Source: Thermoflexaceae bacterium
Lineage (GTDB): Bacteria > Chloroflexota > Dehalococcoidia > Tepidiformales > Tepidiformaceae
NCBI GenBank assembly: GCA_015075555.1
Contig: JABTUD010000002.1
Span: 496,001 to 560,000 of the forward strand
Length of the DNA stretch: 64,000 nucleotides
Direction: 5' to 3'
The first letter of the stretch is position 1. The number at the start of each line of letters is the position of its first letter. The notes below the pieces were generated by a model. It saw only the letters and a program-made list of their open reading frames with translations. It made no database searches and had not been told where the DNA came from. Below are positions 8,186 to 15,760 of this stretch, in pieces. The translations under genes and the position numbers were made by a program.

Positions 8186-8478
8186 CGGGCGTGGAGGAGA
8201 AGGAGGGGCGCACTTTCGATAGCGAAGGCTCCACCACATACGTCGTCAGCTCGGACTGCATGAATTGCGGGGTCTGCGAGTTCATGTGCCACACGGGGGC
8301 GATTGTCCAGGCGCCGAACCAGTTCATCATCAAGAAGCACCTCTGCGATGGGTGCGCAGCGTGCGTCCCCTTCTGTCCCGCCGAGGCCATCGTCCGGCGG
8401 GACAGGCTGGCGCTGCGCCAGGAAGACACCGTCAGGGCGCGCCTCCGGCAGGTGCTCGGGGGAAGCCAGGGGCCGTAG
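8182..8478 (+). CDS. 2[4Fe-4S] ferredoxin
   Basis: A 98-residue protein starting with a GTG that overlaps the preceding stop by four bases. Two cluster motifs are visible: C26-x2-C29-x2-C32-x3-C36 and C55-x2-C58-x2-C61-x3-C65-P. In the first motif the usual Pro after the fourth Cys is His37, and the intervening stretch holds QAPNQFIIKKH. The N-terminal 20 residues are acidic and the C-terminal 30 are basic. It should carry two low-potential clusters and pass single electrons in the cytoplasm. As the last gene of the cassette it is the obvious donor to the diiron protein two genes upstream; no dedicated reductase is adjacent. Confidence 0.88.
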   Translation: MTGVEEKEGRTFDSEGSTTYVVSSDCMNCGVCEFMCHTGAIVQAPNQFIIKKHLCDGCAACVPFCPAEAIVRRDRLALRQEDTVRARLRQVLGGSQGP

Positions 8479-8517
8479 CGGAGTTGCTGGCCGGCACGGG
8501 GGTAGTGCGACCCGCTT

Positions 8518-9414
8518 TCAGGTCCCGGGACGGTCGAGGACGGCGCGCAGTGCGGGCTCGAGGTGGGCGTGTTCGAACTGGAACCCGCTCGCCCGCAGGC
8601 GCGCGGGGACGACGCGCTGGCTGGAGAGGAGCAGCTCATTCGCGGAGGGGCCCAGGAGCAGGCGCAGGGCAAACGCGGGCATGGGGAGAATGGCGGGACG
8701 GTGCAGCACCCTGGCGAGCGTGCTGGTGAAATCGCGGTTGGTCACCGGCGCAGGGGAGGCGACGTTGTAGACCCCGGCCTGGCGCTTCTCGAGCACATGC
8801 GTGATTGCGGAAACGGCATCGTCGAGAGTGACCCACGACATCCACTGGCGGCCATTGCCCAGCCTGCCCCCGGCGCCAAGCCGGAACGGAAGGAGCATCC
8901 GCGGGAGCGCGCCGCCCTTCCTGGAGAGGACGATGCCAAACCTCAGCAGTGTCACCGGCGTACCGGAGGCGCCAGCGCCAGCGGCTTCGTTCTCCCACGC
9001 TTCAGTGAGGCCGGCAAGGAAGCCCTCGCCTCTCGCGGCGGTCTCGTCGAGCAGCTCGTCGCCGCGGTTGCCGTAATAGCCAATGGCGGAGGCGCTGACG
9101 AGGGCGGGGGGCCGCGCGAGCGAAGCGAACTGCGAGACAAGGAGCCGCGTGGTTTCGGTACGGCTGCCCAGGAGCTCCCTGCGCCGGGTTTCGCTCCAGC
9201 GGCCAGAACCGATGGACTCGCCGGCGAGGTGGACGACAGCGTCGACACCTTCGAGCGCGCCGGGCCTGAACCAGCTCGCGGCGGGGCTCCAGGTGGCAGA
9301 AGGGGAACCCGGGTCGCCGCGAAGCACGGGGAGAACCGTGTGTCCTGCCGCTTCCAGCCGGCGTCGAAGTTCGGAGCCGATGAGGCCTGAGCTGCCTGTG
9401 ATGGCTATGTACAT
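8518..9414 (-). CDS. TIGR01777-family epimerase/NAD(P)-binding protein (YfcH-like)
   Basis: The ATG at 9414 gives MYIAITGSSGLIGSEL, the Rossmann start of this extended-SDR group, preceded by GGAGG. The 298 residues hold VDAVVHLAGESI, the active-site motif as SASAIGYYGNRGDE (in place of classical YxxxK), TLLRFGIVLSRKGGALP, and a C-terminal DUF1731 tail with LLLSSQRVVPARLRASGF. These match the YfcH/TIGR01777 family, whose substrate is unknown and which often accompanies cell-division or envelope genes. The gene ends 40 bases from the convergent ferredoxin gene and is divergent from the DedA gene. Confidence 0.87.
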   Translation of the reverse strand: MYIAITGSSGLIGSELRRRLEAAGHTVLPVLRGDPGSPSATWSPAASWFRPGALEGVDAVVHLAGESIGSGRWSETRRRELLGSRTETTRLLVSQFASLARPPALVSASAIGYYGNRGDELLDETAARGEGFLAGLTEAWENEAAGAGASGTPVTLLRFGIVLSRKGGALPRMLLPFRLGAGGRLGNGRQWMSWVTLDDAVSAITHVLEKRQAGVYNVASPAPVTNRDFTSTLARVLHRPAILPMPAFALRLLLGPSANELLLSSQRVVPARLRASGFQFEHAHLEPALRAVLDRPGT

Positions 9415-9624
9415 AGGAGCGGTACCTCCGGCGGGGAGCATGGGGGCATCCGGCTTCGCCTTGCGCCCACTGCCAGCACCCGCTGCAAACAAGGGTAGCG
9501 AACGGAGGCAGAGCCGTGGGCCCGCCAGGGAATGCGCCGGGCGGGCGGGGTTGCCTCCATGCAACAGGGGCCTTCATCGCTTCTTTCGGCGGGCGCCCTT
9601 ACGCTGAGCGAATGGAGGGCGCTC

Positions 9625-10239
9625 GTGCTGCTGGGTGTTGACCTGGAAACCCTGATCGAGACCGTTGGCTATGCAGGGCTGTTCGCGATCGTGTTCGCGG
9701 AGACGGGGCTGCTGGTGGGGTTCTTTCTCCCTGGCGACACGTTGCTGATTACGACCGGGCTGGTGGCGCAACGGGGAGTGCTCGATATCCGCATCCTCAT
9801 TCCGCTGCTGATCATTGCGGCGATCACGGGCGATGCCACGGGGTACCAGATCGGGAAGCACACGGGCCCGCGGATCTTCAATCGCGAGGACTCGCGGCTC
9901 TTCCACCGCAAGCACATTGAGCGGGCGAAGGTGTTCTACGAGAAGCACGGCGGCAAGACGATCGTCCTGGCGCGCTTCCTCGCCATTGTGCGAACCTTCG
10001 CACCGACGGTAGCGGGGGCGGCGCAGATGCCGTATCTGCGCTTCGCGATGTTCAACATTGCGGGCGGGGTGGCGTGGATCACGTCGATGCTGCTCATTGG
10101 TTACTTCGTGGGCGAGGCAGTGCCGAACCTGGAGGTCTTCTTCCTCTTCGTGGTTGGCTTCTTCTTCGTCGTCTCTATCCTGCCCGGGGCGTGGCACGTG
10201 TGGCGCGAGAGGCGGAAGGCGGGCGAAGCCCAGGCGTAG
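9625..10239 (+). CDS. DedA family membrane protein
   Basis: A GTG at 9625 has GGAGGG five bases upstream and gives LLGVDLETLIETVGYAG, a normal DedA N-terminus. An ATG at 9559 in the same frame would add 22 residues. The 204-residue protein has the DedA signatures: FAETGLLVGFFLPGDTLL, then GDATGYQIGKHTGPRIF, ERAKVFYEKHGGKTI and ARFLAIVRTFAPTVAGAAQM, followed by the membrane helices to the C-terminus. DedA proteins are thought to flip polyprenyl or phospholipid carriers using the proton gradient. It is probably monocistronic. Confidence 0.88.
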   Translation: MLLGVDLETLIETVGYAGLFAIVFAETGLLVGFFLPGDTLLITTGLVAQRGVLDIRILIPLLIIAAITGDATGYQIGKHTGPRIFNREDSRLFHRKHIERAKVFYEKHGGKTIVLARFLAIVRTFAPTVAGAAQMPYLRFAMFNIAGGVAWITSMLLIGYFVGEAVPNLEVFFLFVVGFFFVVSILPGAWHVWRERRKAGEAQA

Positions 10240-10263
10240 CCCCCGGGCACGGCGGGGGGCCAG

Positions 10264-10842
10264 TCAGCGGGGGTGGCGCTCCATGAGATCGCGCACTTCC
10301 TGGAGGCGGTCTTCGACCTGCCAGGTGGCGGCCCAGCGTTCGATGTAGGCCCAATCGAGGTTGGGGAGCTCGGCGAGATTCAGCAGATCCTTGTTGTCGA
10401 CTGACCGGTTGGCGATGAGCTTGAGCACCACCACGTCTTCCGGCGTTGCCACCGCAATGCCGTCATCGCTCGTGACGACGGCACGGCGGATGATCTCCTC
10501 CTGGTATTCGGTCTTTGCTACCTGAAGGTCTACTCCCCAGCCCAACTCGCGGTTGTACATCTGGACAAAATCCGGCCCAGAGCCCTCACCAGAATCCTGA
10601 CGGCGAACGTGGATGAAGCCGTTGTTGAGCAGCGCTTGCTCCACCGCCTGGATGGCATCGCGACGCGCGAGAACAACAAAGCCGACATCGTTGGTTGCGC
10701 GCGGCCGCACCCAGGCATTGACTGCGAGACCACCGATCAGAGCGTAGGGGAGCTGCGCCTCCTTGAAGATCGCGGCGAGTTCCGCAAGCGGGTATTCGTG
10801 TCTCCAGTCAGCGGTAGAGGCCAAGTCGCCGCGCTCGTTCAT
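10264..10842 (-). CDS. AbiEii/MNT-type nucleotidyltransferase-like protein with altered active site
   Basis: A 192-residue protein of the nucleotidyltransferase fold: PYALIGGLAVNAWVRPRAT, then NDVGFVV, then a later VDLQVAKTEYQ and PEDVVVLKLIANR. In active members the helix after GG ends in an Asp-x-Asp metal pair (DID or DVD). Here the pair reads Asp52-Val-Gly54, so the second metal ligand is lost. The later Asp of GVDLQV is kept. The family includes toxins of AbiE-like and MNT/HEPN systems. Its start overlaps by 35 bases the end of a small helical gene upstream on the same strand, the usual layout of a toxin-antitoxin pair. It may be inactive or have a shifted role. Confidence 0.7.
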   Translation of the reverse strand: MNERGDLASTADWRHEYPLAELAAIFKEAQLPYALIGGLAVNAWVRPRATNDVGFVVLARRDAIQAVEQALLNNGFIHVRRQDSGEGSGPDFVQMYNRELGWGVDLQVAKTEYQEEIIRRAVVTSDDGIAVATPEDVVVLKLIANRSVDNKDLLNLAELPNLDWAYIERWAATWQVEDRLQEVRDLMERHPR

Positions 10843-11050
10843 AGATTTGAGAGTGCGAACCTGCCTCCGAATCCCGCGTTATTACCCGAGCGAACTGACG
10901 GGCGAACCTCCAGCTCCGGCGCAGGCGCTCGTCCACGCTGAGGGCCAGGTGTTCTCGCAGGGCGAGCTCGTGGTTCTCGCGCTCCCACTCGCCGAGGCGG
11001 CGGAAGTGTTCGCGGTCCTTCTCGCTGACGATCGGGTGCCGGTCGTCCAT
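10808..11050 (-). CDS. Small helical protein, probable partner of the nucleotidyltransferase
   Basis: Eighty residues, strongly charged and helical: HPIVSEKDREHFRRLGEWE, then HLALSVDERLRRSWRFARQ. The LSxEERL/RRSW pattern is seen in small proteins encoded beside nucleotidyltransferase toxins, but I cannot name a family. The ATG at 11050 is preceded at seven bases by TACAAT, a good -10 hexamer in minus-strand orientation, so the transcript may be nearly leaderless. The 3' end overlaps the nucleotidyltransferase gene by 35 bases, so translation of the two is probably coupled. Antitoxin function is inferred from size, order and overlap. Confidence 0.55.
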   Translation of the reverse strand: MDDRHPIVSEKDREHFRRLGEWERENHELALREHLALSVDERLRRSWRFARQFARVITRDSEAGSHSQIYERARRLGLYR

Positions 11051-11203
11051 ATGCGTATTGTAGCCCGCCGCGGCCGGGGGCGGATGGACGCATGTGACCC
11101 GTGTGGCCCAGGGCGCGGCCGGTTCGCGCTTCGAAGCGAAGCGTTAGGATTGGGGGCAGCGACCCGGCCACGAGCCGGGCCCAGACCAAGCGTGGAGAAG
11201 AAA

Positions 11204-11977
11204 ATGCCGAATCGCGTCGCCGTGGTGACCGGCGCCAGCCGTGGCATAGGCAAGCAGCTTTGCATTGACCTGGCAGAGGCGGGGTACGACATCGTCGTCG
11301 CTGCCCGTTCGTCGGCGGACAGCCCGGGCAAGCTGCCCGGGTCGATAGAAGAGACGGCGGAGCTGGTTCGCGCCCACGGCCGGCAGGCGATGACCGTTGT
11401 GCTCGATGTCAGGGACGAGGAGGCGGTCGCCGCGCTGGCCGAGCGTGTTTATCGCGAATGGGGCCGATGCGACCTGCTGGTGAACAACGCGGCAATCGCC
11501 GTGCCGGGGGCGACGCTTGAACAACCAACGAAGCGCTGGCGGCTGGCGGTGGATGTGAACCTCAACGGTGCCTTCTACATGATGTACTACTTCTGCCCTC
11601 GCATGGCTGCAGCCGGGGGAGGGCGCGTGGTGAACATCTCCTCGATTGCGGCCGTCACGCCGGAGTTCGGGAGGGTGAGCTACACGGTGACAAAGCGCGC
11701 CCTGGAGGCCCTCACCGAGGCGATGGCGAGCGAGCTCACGGGGCGGGTGGCAGTCAACTGCATCCGCCTGGAGCTGGCTGTCTGGAGCGAGGGGTTCACC
11801 TCGACCCTGCCCGGCGAGGACTTCAGCGATTTTGAGGACCCCGTGGTGATGTCGGACGCGACGCTCTGGCTTGCGCAGCAGCCGCTCGAATACACGGGGC
11901 ACATACTGACGGTGGGAGAGCTGCGCGAGCGGGGCCTGGTGCGCGGTGTGACGCGATTCGGTGACAGGACGGGGTAG
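11204..11977 (+). CDS. Short-chain dehydrogenase/reductase
   Basis: The ATG at 11204 has GGAGAAGAAA just upstream and starts the Rossmann motif directly: VAVVTGASRGIGKQL. The frame extends further upstream but has no SDR character there. The 257-residue protein keeps the classical catalytic set: Asn94/Asn95 (LVNNAAI), Ser146 (NISSIAAV), Tyr160 and Lys164 (SYTVTKRAL). The C-terminal part is atypical, with LTVGELRERGLVRGVTRF in place of the usual VDGG ending, so it may not be a standard tetrameric reductase. It lies alone between two minus-strand toxin-antitoxin-like pairs. Substrate unknown. Confidence 0.85.
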   Translation: MPNRVAVVTGASRGIGKQLCIDLAEAGYDIVVAARSSADSPGKLPGSIEETAELVRAHGRQAMTVVLDVRDEEAVAALAERVYREWGRCDLLVNNAAIAVPGATLEQPTKRWRLAVDVNLNGAFYMMYYFCPRMAAAGGGRVVNISSIAAVTPEFGRVSYTVTKRALEALTEAMASELTGRVAVNCIRLELAVWSEGFTSTLPGEDFSDFEDPVVMSDATLWLAQQPLEYTGHILTVGELRERGLVRGVTRFGDRTG

Positions 11978-11988
11978 GGGGAGACTGC

Positions 11989-12363
11989 TCAGGCCAGCCG
12001 CTTCAGAATGCCAGTGCCGTCGACCGAGTAGAGGAATGGCGCCGGGGTAGTTGCGAAGACCCGCTCCATGGCCGGGAGCGCTCGCACAAGCAGGGCGATG
12101 TACTCCTGGCGGGTGGGGTCTCTCTTCTGCGTCAGGACGAAGCAGCGCGCCCCGCTCTCCACAAGAGCCCTCCGTTCGGCGGGACGCGTGCGTATCTTCT
12201 TGTCACGCGTGATCACCATCCACCCCTGGCGTCCGGCCTCGGCAAGCCACACGCGATCGGGTGTCGACCGCGGGAAGCGATCGTCGAGGTAGACGAGATC
12301 CTGGCGATAGTGGCGCAGTCCTTCGGCAACAGCACGAGGAATGCTGCGGTCGACGAAGATCAC
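11989..12363 (-). CDS. PIN-like (VapC45-type) putative toxin nuclease
   Basis: A 124-residue protein starting MIFVDRSIPRAVAEGL with acidic residues at conserved PIN-like positions: Asp5, the Asp of LVYLDDRF, the Asp/Glu of DRVWLAEAGRQGW and the Asp of VITRDKKIRT. This spacing fits the VapC45 PIN-like branch, ribonucleases toxic to the host unless neutralised. It overlaps the stop/start of the upstream DUF433 gene by four bases (12360-12363), the normal antitoxin-then-toxin order of this family. The predicted target is RNA; no target can be inferred. Confidence 0.75.
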   Translation of the reverse strand: MIFVDRSIPRAVAEGLRHYRQDLVYLDDRFPRSTPDRVWLAEAGRQGWMVITRDKKIRTRPAERRALVESGARCFVLTQKRDPTRQEYIALLVRALPAMERVFATTPAPFLYSVDGTGILKRLA

Positions 12364-12926
12364 GCTGCGGCGAGGCAGGCCTCGAACTGGAGGGCCCGCT
12401 CTACTTCCGTGCGCGACAGGTTGAAGTCGCTGGCGATTTCATCGACCAGGTCGCCGGCACGGAAGCGCTCCAGGAGAATCTCCGTCCGAACTCCCGTGCT
12501 CGCGACAACAGCAAGGCCGAAGCCGAGCGTGGGGTCGACGACTACGCCGGCTGTTCGCCCCCGGGGCCACCACGCGCGGATGTAGCCCTCGCCATAGTCC
12601 AGGGCGTCGATGAAGCTGATGCCGGGGTGCAGCGGAGGGAGGGAACGGGCGCCAGGAGTCAGCAGTGCATGGCGACAGCCAAACAACTGGTCAAGGTTCC
12701 TCGCCGTAGCTACAAGCGCGGCTGGTGAGAGGCGAACCCTGCCAGCGAGCGCCCTCAGCAGCGCCAACTCCACCAGCTCCAGGAAAGAGAGGGACCGGCC
12801 GGTGGACTCGGGGAAACGTGCGGCAGCCCATCGGCGCAGGGTGGCGGGACTGGCACCGGCAAGGCGTGCTGCCTCGGCGATGGTATAGCGAGGCTCGCTC
12901 AGGATGGGATCTGTGGCCCAATGCAT
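12360..12926 (-). CDS. DUF433 antitoxin with MerR-like N-terminal helix-turn-helix (VapB45-type)
   Basis: A 188-residue protein with two parts. Residues 12-85 look like a MerR-type winged helix (YTIAEAARLAGASPATLRRW, then SFLELVELALLRAL). The C-terminus from about residue 145 is a DUF433 domain (VRTEILLERFRAGDLVDEI, SRTEVERALQFE). Proteins of this composition are antitoxins to VapC45 PIN-like nucleases and repress their own operon through the N-terminal domain. The toxin gene follows with a four-base overlap. The 80-base gap to the divergent hydrolase gene should hold the operator; it includes a GATATC palindrome but no clear repeat pair. Confidence 0.78.
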   Translation of the reverse strand: MHWATDPILSEPRYTIAEAARLAGASPATLRRWAAARFPESTGRSLSFLELVELALLRALAGRVRLSPAALVATARNLDQLFGCRHALLTPGARSLPPLHPGISFIDALDYGEGYIRAWWPRGRTAGVVVDPTLGFGLAVVASTGVRTEILLERFRAGDLVDEIASDFNLSRTEVERALQFEACLAAA

Positions 12927-13006
12927 ACAGAATTGTCCGAACGGGGATATCGTATCACGGCCAGGGGCGGTGTCCGCTTCGGGATGAGGTGGACTAGAAT
13001 GCGGCG

Positions 13007-13789
13007 ATGCCCTTCGCGACCGTCAACGGGATAGAGCTCTACTACGAGGTCCACGGGCCGGAGAACCCGGCCGGGGAACCGATCGTGTTCGCCCATGGAG
13101 CGGGGGGAAACCACCTTTCGTGGTGGCAGCAGGTTCCCTATTTCGCGCGGACGCACCTCTGTGTGACCTTCGACCACCGCGGCTACGGGCAATCGGCCGA
13201 CGCACCGGGTGGGCCGGGCGGAGCGGCTTATGTGGAGGACCTGCGGGGGTTGTTGGACCACCTGGGGATTGAACGGGCAAACCTTGTCGCCCAGTCGATG
13301 GGGGGCTGGACGTGCCTTGGGTTTGCCCTGCGCTACCCGGAGCGCGTGCGGCGGCTTGTGATGGCGGATACGCACGGGGGCCTGCAGTCGCCGGAGATAG
13401 GGGCGGCCTTTGCCGCGGCCATGGCAGAGCGGCAGGCGCCGCCAGCGGGGGTGCACCCGGCAGCGGGCGAGCGAATGGCCAGTGAACAGCCGGCCCTGGC
13501 TTTTCTCTACAGCCAGATAGACGGGCTCAACCGGCCGCGCACCCAGGCGGAGCTGCTGGCGCTGCTGGCGAACGCGGGAGCGCCGACGGTCGCCGAGGTA
13601 TCGCGGCTCGCGGTCCCGGTGCTGTTCATCGTGGGGGCGGAGGACGGCGTGATTCCACCGGAAGTGATCGAGGTGGCCAGCGGACACGTGCCGGGAGCGC
13701 GGCTGGAACGGGTGCCGGCGGCGGGACACTCGGTCTACTTCGAGCGCCCCGCGCGCTTCAACGAGCTGGTTGCGGAGTTCCTGGCGTAG
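13007..13789 (+). CDS. Alpha/beta hydrolase
   Basis: A 260-residue alpha/beta hydrolase with an intact triad: Ser97 in AQSMGGW, Asp213 in VGAEDGVIP and His241 in AAGHSVYFE. The oxyanion loop is FAHGAGGNHLSW. The cap between residues 120 and 195 is short. Sequence style is that of the large esterase/dehalogenase-like group annotated as hydrolases of unknown substrate; with Ser as nucleophile it is not a dehalogenase. It ends seven bases from the convergent cupredoxin-like gene. Confidence 0.85.
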   Translation: MPFATVNGIELYYEVHGPENPAGEPIVFAHGAGGNHLSWWQQVPYFARTHLCVTFDHRGYGQSADAPGGPGGAAYVEDLRGLLDHLGIERANLVAQSMGGWTCLGFALRYPERVRRLVMADTHGGLQSPEIGAAFAAAMAERQAPPAGVHPAAGERMASEQPALAFLYSQIDGLNRPRTQAELLALLANAGAPTVAEVSRLAVPVLFIVGAEDGVIPPEVIEVASGHVPGARLERVPAAGHSVYFERPARFNELVAEFLA

Positions 13790-13795
13790 CGGCTG

Positions 13796-14329
13796 CTACT
13801 GGTCGTCGCGGGAGACGGCGGGGGCCACCGCGCAGCCAATGGAGGTCATGCAGCGCATGGGCCTGGGCGCCTGGGTGGGCTGGGCCGTTGCCGTGGGGGT
13901 AGGGGTGGGCGCCTGCGGCGAGCAGCTCTCGGGGCCAGAGTTCGAGTACTGCGGCGCCTGGACCACGCCTTTGAGCAGCGGGTCGTAGTAGTCCTGGTAT
14001 TTCATCGAGCCGCCCTGGGTGATCTTCACCTTGAACGATGTCTCCCCCGGGGCGATATCGCCGGTATCGAAGAGCGGAGGTGACTCCACGCCGACATCGG
14101 GTATGATGACGCGCCTGACTGCTGCGCCAACGTTCTTCCACATCACATCGTCGTCGCGGCTCACAAGGCAAAGGGGCGGGTTGAAGCCGGCCTCGCTGAT
14201 TTCGATCACGTAAGGCGGGTCGGTTGCTGACGCAGGCTGGGAGTTGCCGAGAACGAGAGAAAGAAACCCCGCTGCGGCTACGGCGACCGAAACCGCCATG
14301 AGCAGCAGACGGTACTGCTGACGAGACAT
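13796..14329 (-). CDS. Exported cupredoxin-fold protein lacking all copper ligands
   Basis: A 177-residue protein with an N-terminal export signal or anchor (LLLMAVSVAVAAAGFLSLVL, residues 8-27). The domain at 38-125 follows the plastocyanin plan: VIEISEAGFNPPLCLV, MWKNVGAAVRRVIIPD, DTGDIAPGETSFKVKI and KYQDYYDPLLKGVV. In copper proteins the four ligands are the His after W-x-N, then Cys, His and Met in YxCxxHxxMxG. Here those positions are Arg72, Asp113, Asp116 and Leu119. The tail is Pro/Thr-rich with three Cys. It should sit outside the membrane. Copper transfer is unlikely; a structural or other-metal role is possible. Confidence 0.65.
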   Translation of the reverse strand: MSRQQYRLLLMAVSVAVAAAGFLSLVLGNSQPASATDPPYVIEISEAGFNPPLCLVSRDDDVMWKNVGAAVRRVIIPDVGVESPPLFDTGDIAPGETSFKVKITQGGSMKYQDYYDPLLKGVVQAPQYSNSGPESCSPQAPTPTPTATAQPTQAPRPMRCMTSIGCAVAPAVSRDDQ

Positions 14330-14422
14330 GCCATCCCCGATTCCTCACCCCGCCACGGGCAGGATCAAGTTACAGCGACGGCGGCTTGGGGCCAACCTGC
14401 GGGTCGCAGCAAGCGTGGATGC

Positions 14423-15171
14423 TCAATGGAAGAAGATGCCGGCATCGACGATGAGCGTCTGTCCGGTGACGCTATCGGCGCGGCAGAAGGTGACGGTCTG
14501 CTCGGCGATGTCCTCGGCGCTGGAGGCGCGGCGGAGGACGGCGCGATCGCGGGCGCCCTGGGCAACCTCGGGTGGGAGGCGAAGGGCCATGCGCGTGTTC
14601 TCGACAAGGCCGGGGGCGACGCAATTCACGGTTATGTCTGGCGCCAGGGCGACGGCGAGGCAGCGGGTGAGGTGGATGAGGGCCGCCTTGGAAGTCGCGT
14701 AGGCTATTGAGCTGCCCCCGGGGCTCAGCCCGGCGACCGATGCGATGTTGACGATGCGGCCCCCACCCACAGCACGCATGTGGCGAGCAGCGGCCCGGGA
14801 GAGCTGGAACGGGCCGCGCACGTTGGTGTCGTACACGCGGTCCCAGATGTCGGTGGTGAGGGCGTCAAGCTGGGGAACGGGATGCCGATGTTCCAGGCGG
14901 CGTTGTTGACCAGGATGTCGAGGCGGCCGAAGTGGGCGGCGACGGCGTCGACCGCGGGGTCGATGGCTTCGACGCTGGCCTGGTCGCACTGGATTGGGAA
15001 CGCGCGGCGCCCGGCCGCCTCAACGTCGCGCACGCAGGCCGAGGCGCCTTCGACGTTACCGACGTAGCCGACGGCGATGTCCACGCCCGCGGTAGCCAGG
15101 GCGCGCGCGATTGCACCCCCGATGTCGCCCGACGCGCCCGTAACAAGCGCGGCCTTGCCAGCCAGGTCCAT
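14423..15171 (-). pseudogene. Short-chain dehydrogenase broken by one frameshift
   Basis: The gene starts at ATG 15171 (GGGAGG eight bases upstream) with MDLAGKAALVTGASGDIGG and runs in frame to WNIGIPFPSL. It then continues in another frame as LDALTTDIWDRVYDTNVRG through NIASVAGLSPGGSSIAYATS, IAYATSKAALIHL and QTLIVDAGIFFH to the stop at 14423. The shift lies near 14869-14877 (AAGCTGGGG in the plus strand), where one base appears to be missing. Both halves carry normal SDR motifs (NNAAW; Ser, Tyr, Lys of the YxxxK motif), so the protein would be complete apart from this point. A single-base assembly error is as likely as true inactivation. Confidence 0.8.
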
Positions 15172-15230
15172 CAATTGCCTCCCCGGTGTGTTGCGGGCGA
15201 TTCTACAGGGTACGGGCGGCGGCAGCAGGA

Positions 15231-15674
15231 TCAATCGTGGCTGGCAAAGCGCTCGTCGGGCTTGAGGGCGCCAGGGGTGACCTGGCGAACCATTCCATGC
15301 TGGGTTTCGGCCCAGGCCTCAAAGCGGGGCTGCCATGCCTGGACGGTGATCATCTCCCTGCCATCGAACCAGCGGCCGGCAAGTTCGACGAGCCAGCGGA
15401 GGGGGGCAATCTCCTCCTCGGAGCCGTAGCCCCATGCGCGAGGGTCGTCGGTGAGGCGGGCCCAGACAGAGAACTCGTGCTCCGCGGCCCAGTCCTGGGC
15501 GAAGTAGTTGCGTGACACCGCGGCGAGGAGCGTGGCGAGGGTGCTCCGCACCGCGGCTTCGGCATCACCGGCGGCGGCGTTGAGGGCGGCGAGCAGGGCC
15601 TGGGCCGCGGGGTTGCCGTCCGAAGCTGCCTGTTGAGCCTGCTCGCGCAGGTGCGCGCCTTCAAGCGACGACAT
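15231..15674 (-). CDS. Hypothetical acidic soluble protein
   Basis: I do not recognise this 147-residue protein. The ATG at 15674 has GGGAGG at good distance; an upstream in-frame start at 15707 lacks one. The N-terminal half is Ala-rich and helical (REQAQQAASDGNPAAQALLA). The second half has WAAEHEFSVWARL, APLRWLVELAGRWFDG and a Trp-rich tail around WQPRFEAWAETQHGMV. There is no signal peptide or membrane segment. It lies downstream of the SPFH gene on the same strand, 87 bases away, but the link is weak. Confidence 0.55.
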   Translation of the reverse strand: MSSLEGAHLREQAQQAASDGNPAAQALLAALNAAAGDAEAAVRSTLATLLAAVSRNYFAQDWAAEHEFSVWARLTDDPRAWGYGSEEEIAPLRWLVELAGRWFDGREMITVQAWQPRFEAWAETQHGMVRQVTPGALKPDERFASHD

Positions 15675-15760
15675 GAGCCGGCCTCCCGGGCCCGGTTCTT
15701 GGGCCACCCGGGGCAGTCTCTCGCGGCCCGGGCCGGTTCGCCATGACAGGCATCACCCTG

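Noticed and set aside
10763-11203. N-terminal extension of the SDR at 11204
   Set aside because: The added residues have no SDR character and lie opposite the toxin-antitoxin-like pair; the ATG at 11204 has a ribosome binding site and starts the Rossmann fold.
14725-15234. Two independent overlapping SDR genes
   Set aside because: One carries only the N-terminal and the other only the C-terminal half of an SDR, and they join at one point; this is one frameshifted gene.
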